Part shown: positions 1 to 5,543 of the stretch, piece after piece | How the letters are laid out: the number at the start of each line of letters is the position of its first letter | Numbering within the stretch: position 1 is the stretch's first letter | Assembly: GCA_003644405.1 (NCBI GenBank) | Contig: QNCE01000078.1 | Location: 1 to 5,731, forward strand | Length of the DNA stretch: 5,731 nt | Reading direction: 5' to 3' | Origin: Candidatus Omnitrophota bacterium | GTDB taxonomy: Bacteria; Omnitrophota; Gorgyraeia; Duberdicusellales; 4484-171 | The notes under the pieces: generated by a model | Told to the model about the DNA's origin: nothing | The model's input: only the letters and a program-made list of their open reading frames with translations | Databases searched by the model: none | Program-made: the position numbers and the translations under genes

Positions 1-755
1 ACAACAAGCATTTTTAAAAAGAAGTAGAAGATATTTTCTCCTCCCCCTAAGAATAAATCCACAAAAATTGCAATGGTTATAAATATGCTGAAAGCATGCT
101 GAATGCAAGAAAATGCCAGGTATTTTCCTCCATACTCAACTTGAGGACCTGAGGAAATCTCCTGAGGCGCACTTACTATATCAAATGGTCTTATCCCAAG
201 CATAGCAGGTAGAATCATAAAGTAGGCTATTCCAGAGAAAAAAAGAGGAGAAAATAATGTCCAGTGGAATTCTTTTTGAGAATTTACTATATCAACGATG
301 GAGATTGTCTTATAAAAACTCATAACAGAGAGGAGTATCAAAAGAAAAGGAACCTCATATCCTAAACTTAAAATCAATTTTCTTGATATTCCAATGCTTA
401 TATTCGGGTTTGCCCCCTCTCCTCCCGATAAAGCAATACCCAAAGGCAAAAATAACATCATATAGAGTATTACCAGTAACCCTCCTGAGCTTTTTAAGGG
501 ACAGAGCCCTCCCAATGGGAGGAATAAAATCACCACAATTGAACCTGCTAAGGAAAGAATTAATCCCAAATCGAAAAGAACTCCATGGGAGAATCCCTTC
601 TGATGGAAAAGTTTTATCACATCTAAAAGTGGCTGAATTATTGGAGGACCGTATCTGGTATGGATTCTGGCAACAATTTTTCTGAACAAACCGAGGAAGA
701 ATACTCCGATAATAAAAGCAAGAAAAGGAGAAAAGATAAATTCAACTACTCTCAT
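1..755 (-). CDS. NuoH/MbhM/EchB-type membrane subunit of a group 4 hydrogenase-like complex, 3' end cut by window edge
   Basis: This is the complex I subunit 1 family (NuoH, HyfC, EchB, MbhM), the membrane protein that anchors the peripheral redox arm and couples it to ion pumping. The reading frame is open for 251 codons with no stop before the left edge; family members usually have about 300-330 residues, so most of the protein is present. It starts with a membrane helix (about residues 5-24). The family signature RYGPPIIQPLLDVIKLF follows at about 34-50, several further helices come next, and the TM5-TM6 loop lies at about 190-212 (FDIVSAPQEI, then SSGPQVEYGG). In complex I that loop carries an acidic EAExE cluster; here only E199 and E207 of the region are acidic. 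The ATG at 755 is the first start after an in-frame stop at 777-779, but no Shine-Dalgarno precedes it, only A/T. It lies 107 bp after the second antiporter gene, behind a repeat. Family assignment is firm; the exact complex is not. Confidence 0.9.
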   Translation of the reverse strand, partial: MRVVEFIFSPFLAFIIGVFFLGLFRKIVARIHTRYGPPIIQPLLDVIKLFHQKGFSHGVLFDLGLILSLAGSIVVILFLPLGGLCPLKSSGGLLVILYMMLFLPLGIALSGGEGANPNISIGISRKLILSLGYEVPFLLILLSVMSFYKTISIVDIVNSQKEFHWTLFSPLFFSGIAYFMILPAMLGIRPFDIVSAPQEISSGPQVEYGGKYLAFSCIQHAFSIFITIAIFVDLFLGGGENIFYFFLKMLV

Positions 756-862
756 AATAAAATTAAAAATTTTAATTTACCATTTTGCATTTTACATTTT
801 GAGTTTTGCGTTTCTATTGTTCTCATTTTGCGTTTTACATTTTGAGTTTTGCGTTTCTATTA
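756..862. repeat. H'/M intergenic repeat: 38-bp near-perfect direct repeat made of 7-bp words
   Basis: The gap between the two genes holds two copies of a 38-bp sequence at 781-818 and 824-861. They differ at one position (A against G at the ninth base) and are separated by 5 bp. Each copy can be read as 7-bp words such as CATTTTG, CATTTTA, AGTTTTG and CGTTTCT. The second copy stops 1 bp short of the TAA of the upstream gene. The 12-mer TTTTGAGTTTTG is shared with the repeat at 4260-4357, so both belong to one family. The remaining 756-780 is A/T-only sequence just before the downstream ATG. No promoter or terminator is evident. Confidence 0.85.
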
Positions 863-2716
863 TTACCATATCTTCCCCCAAAGTTTAATGGCAATTAAAA
901 TGGCTAAAAATAATACAATATAAGTTACATAATAACCCAGATCTCCACAATATACTTTCCTTATCCTATCGCTTAATCTTCTTCCTGTCTCTACAATTTT
1001 TGAATAAAATTCATCTATAAAATCTCTAAAATACGGCTTAATCATCCTGAATAAAGGCTGATAGAATTCAACTGTGTAATTGTATTTATCCTTGGGAATA
1101 TATGAACCAGCAGCATAACTGTTATCCTGAAGAATTTTTACTCTCTCAGCTCCGCTACGGAATATAATCCAGAAAAATATTAAGGATACTAAAATTGCAG
1201 TGAAAATATTTACTAGATTCAATATTCCTGTCTCAGAGATTATACCCCATATATTTACATCTAAGGATTTAAAACCAAAAGATACCCCAATTGAATTTAC
1301 AACTTTAAGAGGAATTCCAGGAAGAATGCCAAAGAGAATGATAATTAAACTAAGTATGATTATTGGAAATTGCATACTAAAAGGTGCCTTTTCAATATCT
1401 TTATATTTTTCAGGAAGTTGTCCTAAGAAAATGTTATGGATAAATTTATAGAGGGAAAGAATAGTTCCCCATGTTCCTATTAATGCAGCAAATGCTAAAA
1501 AAGAGTATCCTTTTAGAATTAATGTCTTGTATATTAGCCACTTTGAAACAAATCCATTGGTCAAGGGAACACCAATTAATCCACAAGCACCCACTAATGC
1601 TCCCAAAAAAGTAATAGGCATCTTTTTTATAAGTCCGCCCAAAGAATTCAGGTCTCTTACCCCTTTTGTTCTGTATTCTATTGCTCCTACAACTAAAAAT
1701 AAAAGTGCTATATATGAGGTATGATTAACAATATGAAATATACCACCAACTATTCCTAAACTTGTTCCTATCGCAATTCCTAAAACCATGTATCCACCCT
1801 GTCCAATCCCATGCCAAGCCAATAGCCTTTTGGAATCATTTTGAAACATAGCAATAAATGTAGGAATTACTATATTAATAGCTCCTACCCATGCAAGAAT
1901 ATAATGAAAACTGCATAAGCCCTTTCCCAAATTAAGAAAGAGTTTTAATCCTAATATCACATAGAAGATAATGAGAAAACCATACATACCCATTCTTACC
2001 AAAATTCCTGAAAGAACTGCAGAAAATGGAGATGGTGCTTCAGAATGAGCAGGAGGAAGCCAGGTATGGAAAGGCCATGTAGCATTTTTTATTCCAAAAG
2101 CAACAAGAAGAAGAATAAAGATAAACAAAATATAACCAGAAGAGGCAGAAGAAATTTGGGAAGAGATTTGTGATATATTCAATGTGCCGTAATTTGTATA
2201 AAGAGATATCATTGCTACGAGCATACACATAGAACCAATAATAGACATAACAATATATTTCATTCCTGCCTCAAGCGCAGTCCCTCTGTTATAACTTATT
2301 AAAAGAAAGGCTGACCAGGACATAATCTCCCAGAAGATATAAAAGGAAAGAAGGTCTGCTGCCAGCACAATTCCCAGCATTCCTGCATTCACCAGAAGCA
2401 TCATAAAATAATAAAAATCCAGCCTCTCCTTCTCCTTCATATAACTTAAGGAGAATATAACAGAAAAGGTTGTAATGAGTTGAATTGTTATAGCGAAAAA
2501 CCAAGAAAGTGTATTAATTCTTAAAATGAGAGGAATGCCAAGAAAGGAAAAATACGGGACAACCTCAAATTTTCCGTAAAAATAACTTAAAAATATAGTC
2601 AAGATAAGAGATATAAATACAGAAAAGAAATCCCTTAACCGGCGAGAAATTTTCCCAAAAATGTAGGTGAGGAAGGCACCGCCAAAGGCGATGGAAAGCA
2701 AAATCTCCAGATTCAT
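863..2716 (-). CDS. Second antiporter-like subunit (NuoL/MrpD/HyfB family, MbxH'-like), 617 aa
   Basis: A polytopic membrane protein of the proton-conducting transporter family (Proton_antipo_M), expected to form one ion channel in the membrane arm. Numbered from ATG 2716, it has the TM5 glutamate E130 (FWEIMSW), the TM7 lysine K210 followed by WPFHTWLPPAHSEAPS, H332 in TM10 and K392 in TM12 (NGFVSKW). TM8 has R241 where a lysine is usual, and TM10 has I336 where relatives have lysine. After the core (about 14 helices) a polar, largely helical stretch at about 520-590 leads to RKVYCGDLGYY and a last membrane helix (about 595-613); this long tail explains the 617 residues against about 490 for its neighbour. 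The ATG is preferred over an in-frame TTG at 2728 because GGAGG lies 5 nt upstream of it and it begins 1 nt after the stop of the preceding gene. The frame ends in three consecutive in-frame stops (TAA TAA TAG). Confidence 0.93.
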   Translation of the reverse strand: MNLEILLSIAFGGAFLTYIFGKISRRLRDFFSVFISLILTIFLSYFYGKFEVVPYFSFLGIPLILRINTLSWFFAITIQLITTFSVIFSLSYMKEKERLDFYYFMMLLVNAGMLGIVLAADLLSFYIFWEIMSWSAFLLISYNRGTALEAGMKYIVMSIIGSMCMLVAMISLYTNYGTLNISQISSQISSASSGYILFIFILLLVAFGIKNATWPFHTWLPPAHSEAPSPFSAVLSGILVRMGMYGFLIIFYVILGLKLFLNLGKGLCSFHYILAWVGAINIVIPTFIAMFQNDSKRLLAWHGIGQGGYMVLGIAIGTSLGIVGGIFHIVNHTSYIALLFLVVGAIEYRTKGVRDLNSLGGLIKKMPITFLGALVGACGLIGVPLTNGFVSKWLIYKTLILKGYSFLAFAALIGTWGTILSLYKFIHNIFLGQLPEKYKDIEKAPFSMQFPIIILSLIIILFGILPGIPLKVVNSIGVSFGFKSLDVNIWGIISETGILNLVNIFTAILVSLIFFWIIFRSGAERVKILQDNSYAAGSYIPKDKYNYTVEFYQPLFRMIKPYFRDFIDEFYSKIVETGRRLSDRIRKVYCGDLGYYVTYIVLFLAILIAIKLWGKIW

Positions 2717-2717
2717 C

Positions 2718-4196
2718 CTAACCTCCAAAAACGGCTTTTATATACTCCAGCCTATTCAGCAATTCTCCTGCACATGAATTTAATATGCCGGTTATCATCT
2801 TCGGATACACCCCTATGGAAATAATGAGCACCACCAGAAAAATCATGGGAAGTAAAGCTCCCACTGGAGCCTCCTTTACTCCACCTTCGGATTCAGCAGT
2901 TTCTTTAAAATACAACCTCTGAATCACTTTAAAGAAATATGCTCCTTCAATCACTGTTCCCACAAGCACAATACCTGCAAGAGTTGTAAATAAAGAATTT
3001 CCTTTCTCAAGTAGAGAACGAATTATCATAAACTTGCTTCCGAACCCCATAAAAGGGGGGAGTCCAATAAGGGAAAAAGCACCTATGCTGAAAGCCAAGG
3101 AAGAAAGTGGCATCTTTTTACCCATTCCTTCAAGAGAAGATATCTTTAGCGAACCAGCTTGATAAATCATGTATCCGGCAGCCAAAAACAACAACGATTT
3201 GGAAAAAGCATGGGTAAAGATTTGGAATAAGCCTGAAGAAATTCCCTCAACTGTCCCTATACTTAAAGCCAAAAGAATTAAACCCATCTGTCCGATGCTT
3301 GAGTAAGCAAGCATCCTTTTTATGTTGTTCTGACTGAAGGCAGAGAGTTCTCCCACCAATAAAGTTATAACTCCTAAAAGTATGAGAAAAAGAAGAATTT
3401 GATAAGCACCAAAAATCGTAAATACAACCCTTGCCATTGCGTATATCCCTATCTTTATAGCAATTCCAGAAAGAATCGCACTTATCGTTGAGGGCGCTGA
3501 AGAATGAGCATCAGGAAGCCAGGCATTTAAGGGAAAGATTGCTGCCTCTACTCCCAAACCGGTAAGGAGAAGAACAAGAGGAATAAATAAATGTAGGGGA
3601 TTTATCGTGTTTATATTCTGTGCAATATCTGCCATATTTAACGTTCCGAATTGACCGTAAAGAAGCCCTATAGCAATCAAAATCAATGTGGAACCCACAG
3701 AACCCTGAATTAAATATTTTGATGCTGACTCCACCCCTGCTTTCTCACCCAAATAAGCAACAAGAGCATAAGAGGAGATGCACAAGATTTCATAAAAGAC
3801 GAAAAGATTGAATATATCCCCGGTTAAAACCACACCCGTTGCACCTGCCAAAAGCAAAAGGTAAAGCATATGATATTTTTCTTCTCTTTTCCCATCCCCT
3901 CCAATATAACTCCATGCGTATATTGAAACTAAAAAACCAACAATTGCAATTATTAAAGAAAATATAACCCCCACAGGCCCAACAAATAGATTTATACAAA
4001 AAGGAGGTGGAAAACCTCCAAGCAAAACTATGATTGGCTTTCTCATCACAGATGGTAGAAGGGAGAGGGATAAGATAATATTTATCAGAAGAGCAAGGGA
4101 AGGAATAAATTTCTCTGCCTTTCGGGAAATGAAACCCAAAAGGGGAATAAAAAAGGCAAAGCCTAAAGGGATAACAATTAAAAGTACAGGATTCAT
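2718..4196 (-). CDS. mnhD: First antiporter subunit, MrpD/MnhD/MbhH type, 492 aa
   Basis: An integral membrane subunit of the MrpD/MbhH/NuoN-NuoM family that carries out cation/proton exchange or proton translocation in Mrp-type modules. About 14 hydrophobic helices run through the whole length, which is normal for the family (about 490-500). Recognisable sites are E136 in TM5 (LFVFYEILCISSYAL), the TM7 motif EAAIFPLNAWLPDAHSSAPS at 217-236, K248 in TM8 (IAIKIGIYAMAR), the TM10 segment FTHAFSKSLLFL with H329 and K333, and K388 in TM12 (GFGSKFM). At 217, five residues before the conserved proline, complex I and MrpD proteins normally have lysine; here it is glutamate. The ATG at 4196 is the first start after a stop at 4206-4208. 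No good Shine-Dalgarno precedes it, only GAG 8 nt away at the edge of the repeat. The gene is followed after 1 nt by the second antiporter-like gene, which suggests equimolar synthesis. Confidence 0.94.
   Translation of the reverse strand: MNPVLLIVIPLGFAFFIPLLGFISRKAEKFIPSLALLINIILSLSLLPSVMRKPIIVLLGGFPPPFCINLFVGPVGVIFSLIIAIVGFLVSIYAWSYIGGDGKREEKYHMLYLLLLAGATGVVLTGDIFNLFVFYEILCISSYALVAYLGEKAGVESASKYLIQGSVGSTLILIAIGLLYGQFGTLNMADIAQNINTINPLHLFIPLVLLLTGLGVEAAIFPLNAWLPDAHSSAPSTISAILSGIAIKIGIYAMARVVFTIFGAYQILLFLILLGVITLLVGELSAFSQNNIKRMLAYSSIGQMGLILLALSIGTVEGISSGLFQIFTHAFSKSLLFLAAGYMIYQAGSLKISSLEGMGKKMPLSSLAFSIGAFSLIGLPPFMGFGSKFMIIRSLLEKGNSLFTTLAGIVLVGTVIEGAYFFKVIQRLYFKETAESEGGVKEAPVGALLPMIFLVVLIISIGVYPKMITGILNSCAGELLNRLEYIKAVFGG
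2721..2726 (-). promoter_or_regulatory. Ribosome binding site GGAGGT for the 617-aa antiporter-like gene
   Basis: On the minus strand GGAGGT sits with its GGAGG core 5 nt before the ATG at 2716. It lies within the last two sense codons (Gly-Gly) of the upstream gene, just before its TAG. The site decides the start against the TTG at 2728, which it would overlap, and implies translational coupling of the two antiporter-like subunits. Confidence 0.85.
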
Positions 4197-4199
4197 TTT

Positions 4200-4357
4200 A
4201 TAAACTCAAAGTTCAAAGTTCAAAATTCAAAGTTCAAAACTTCACCTCTTACTTTTTAATTTTGAGTTTTTAGCTTTTAGCTTTGCGTTTTGAGTTTTGA
4301 GCTTTGAGTTCTTATCTATTAGTTTTGAGTTTTGAGCTTTTAGTTTTGAGTTCTTAT
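4200..4357. repeat. G/H intergenic repeat: two heptamer arrays in opposite orientation
   Basis: Nearly the whole 161-bp gap is written in 7-bp words. On the plus strand, 4207-4241 reads CAAAGTT, CAAAGTT, CAAAATT, CAAAGTT, CAAAACT. From 4260 to 4357 there are 14 uninterrupted 7-bp units of consensus YTTTKAG, six of them exactly TTTTGAG, with TTCTTAT occurring twice. The complement of the second array reads CAAAACT-like, so the two arrays are inverted copies of one word family around an 18-bp spacer (4242-4259), and a transcript could fold back imperfectly. The second array ends at the base next to the stop codon of the MnhC-type gene, and the first ends 9-10 bp before the ATG of the MrpD-type gene. 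No promoter is visible. Confidence 0.85.
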
Positions 4358-4699
4358 CTACCATCTTTGTTCTTTTATCTTTCTCATATTTAGCGTTCCA
4401 TAATGCTGATAAAGTCTAATTGCCAGTGATAAAGCCATTGCAATAACCGCCACTCCAATCACAATTGCAGTTAAAACTAAAGCCTGAGGAGTAGGATCAA
4501 CCATTGCACCCGGATTTATCCCTGGTTTGGAAAATATGGGTGCGGTTCCTTTCCTTATATAGCCGATAGATATGAGGAAAAGATTAACTCCTGTATCCAT
4601 AATATTAAGTCCAATTATCATCTTAATTAAGTTATGCCTGGTCATAATAATAAAAAGCCCAATAAATATAAGCCCCAATGCTCCTATATAATAAATCAT
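4358..4699 (-). CDS. mnhC: MnhC/MrpC/MbhG-type subunit (NuoK-like), 113 aa
   Basis: A small three-helix membrane protein homologous to MrpC and MbhG, and to NuoK of complex I, which in Mrp-type modules lies between the A/B-type subunits and the first antiporter subunit. Helices fall at about 3-20, 26-46 and 73-95. The diagnostic motif VDPTPQALVLTAIVIGVAV is at about 67-85, and NLIKMIIGLNIMDTGVNLFL spans about 23-42. At 113 residues it has the usual length. The ATG at 4699 is the only standard start before an in-frame stop at 4721-4723. It is preceded only by repeat sequence (TTTAGAATTTTT) with no Shine-Dalgarno. Repeats lie on both sides, so this gene is isolated from its operon neighbours by 169 and 161 bp. 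Confidence 0.95.
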   Translation of the reverse strand: MIYYIGALGLIFIGLFIIMTRHNLIKMIIGLNIMDTGVNLFLISIGYIRKGTAPIFSKPGINPGAMVDPTPQALVLTAIVIGVAVIAMALSLAIRLYQHYGTLNMRKIKEQRW

Positions 4700-4868
4700 A
4701 AAAATTCTAAATTCTAAGCACTAAATTCTAAATAAATTCTAAATTCTAAACCCGAAATCCTAAACAAATCCAAAATCCTAAATTCAAATGACCAAAACTG
4801 TTTTGGATTTTGAATTTTGGTCATTTGTGCTTGTTTAGTATTTAGTGCTTCGGATTTAGGATTTCTCA
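4700..4868. repeat. EF/G intergenic repeat: AAATTCT words and a nested fold-back
   Basis: Starting next to the MnhC-type ATG, the plus strand reads AAATTCT, AAATTCT, AAGCACT, AAATTCT (4702-4729), then AAATTCT twice (4734-4747), AAACCCG and AAATCCT (4748-4761). The right half carries complementary words. Exact inverted pairs are AAGCACTAAAT 4716-4726 with 4840-4850 (11 bp), AAATCCAAAA 4766-4775 with 4801-4810 (10 bp), and CAAATGACCAAAA 4785-4797 with 4815-4827 (13 bp). A compact alternative hairpin is CCAAAA-CTG-TTTTGG at 4792-4806. The last two long pairings compete for neighbouring sequence, so more than one fold is possible. There is no U-run after the stems, which argues against a standard terminator. 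Confidence 0.82.
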
Positions 4869-5543
4869 TTATTTCTCTTCCATCAAATCATTTATAATTC
4901 CTGCTAACTCCGCCCCAACTTTAAATCCAATAGCAATATAAATTAGGGGAATAATCCCTGCGCTAAAAAGAGTATTTGCCACACCTTTGGGTAAAAAATT
5001 AAAGAGAAAATATCCACTGAAATAAAGCCCCATAAGTCCAATTATCAAAAATACCAATCCTGCCAGTGACTCTGTCAGCTTGAACCGTTTCTCGTTTATC
5101 TCTCTCTTGCAACCCAGATAAATCAGTAAAAACCCTGAAGCTATGATCGCTCCTCCCTGAAACCCTCCGCCAGGGCTAAGGTGTCCATGTAGAAATATAT
5201 AAGTACCAAAAAGCAAAATAAAAGGGAACAAAAACCTTGAACCAACAGATAAGATAAAACTGGAGGGCTGAATTTCTCTTTTTTCTCTTTTAAAAGTTAA
5301 AGTAACCATCCCCAATCCTAAGGCGGCAATAAAAAGAACTGTTACTTCACCCAGAGTATCAAATCCTCTATAATTTAAGACAACCGATGTAACTATGTTT
5401 ACTGCTCCGGTTTGCTCTATCCCCCTGTTTAAATAATAATTGCCAACCTTTGTTTTTGGAGTTCCAAAGGGAATCTTAAGTAAAGACAGAGTAATCCCTG
5501 AAGCAATAATTCCCACCAGGATTAAACTGATAAATTTCCTCAC
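4869..5543 (-). CDS. mnhB: MbhE-like plus MnhB/MbhF-domain fusion protein, 224 aa
   Basis: The protein joins two modules of Mrp/Mbh complexes. Residues about 4-22 form a membrane helix, and VVLNYRGFDTLGE (54-66) with the following helix (67-83) matches the region found at the C-terminus of MrpA and in MbhE. From about 95 onward it is an MnhB/MbhF domain with HGHLSPGGGFQGG (119-131), later helices, and IAIGFKVGAELAGI near the end (203-216, with K208 and E212). In Pyrococcus Mbh these are separate proteins; the fused length (224) fits the sum of both. The start is GTG at 5543, overlapping the preceding stop as GTGA, with GAGAGG 5 nt upstream; the next codons (RKFISLIL) enter the first helix directly. 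The stop is TAA followed at once by an out-of-register TGA. The role is structural and ion-conducting in the Mrp-like unit. Confidence 0.92.
   Translation of the reverse strand: MRKFISLILVGIIASGITLSLLKIPFGTPKTKVGNYYLNRGIEQTGAVNIVTSVVLNYRGFDTLGEVTVLFIAALGLGMVTLTFKREKREIQPSSFILSVGSRFLFPFILLFGTYIFLHGHLSPGGGFQGGAIIASGFLLIYLGCKREINEKRFKLTESLAGLVFLIIGLMGLYFSGYFLFNFLPKGVANTLFSAGIIPLIYIAIGFKVGAELAGIINDLMEEK

Noticed and set aside
383..685. 100-codon open frame on the plus strand
   Set aside because: It is antisense to the NuoH-type gene, whose minus-strand translation carries family motifs throughout; the plus-strand product has no recognisable features.
660..845. 61-codon open frame on the plus strand
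   Set aside because: Half of it is antisense to the NuoH-type gene and the rest (CILHFEFCV-like) is just translated heptamer repeat.
781..861. CRISPR-like repeat pair
   Set aside because: Only 5 bp separates the copies, there are two copies only, and the units are low-complexity heptamers.
1200..1724. Two plus-strand open frames (1200-1451 and 1527-1724)
   Set aside because: Both are antisense to the well-supported 617-aa antiporter-like gene and encode nothing recognisable.
2717..2728. TTG at 2728 as the start of the second antiporter-like gene
   Set aside because: It would overlap its own ribosome binding site; GGAGG at 5 nt clearly serves the ATG at 2716.
2040..3999. Minus-strand open frames at 2040-2228, 2289-2504 and 3790-3999
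   Set aside because: They lie in shifted frames inside the two antiporter genes and have shadow-like composition rich in Cys, Tyr and Phe.
4197..4357. Promoter inside the G/H gap
   Set aside because: AT-rich repeats give many chance -10-like words, but no paired -35/-10 or archaeal BRE/TATA arrangement stands out.
4785..4827. Rho-independent terminator from the 13-bp inverted repeat
   Set aside because: The stem is AT-rich, has a 17-nt loop and no following U-run; termination here would also cut the operon.
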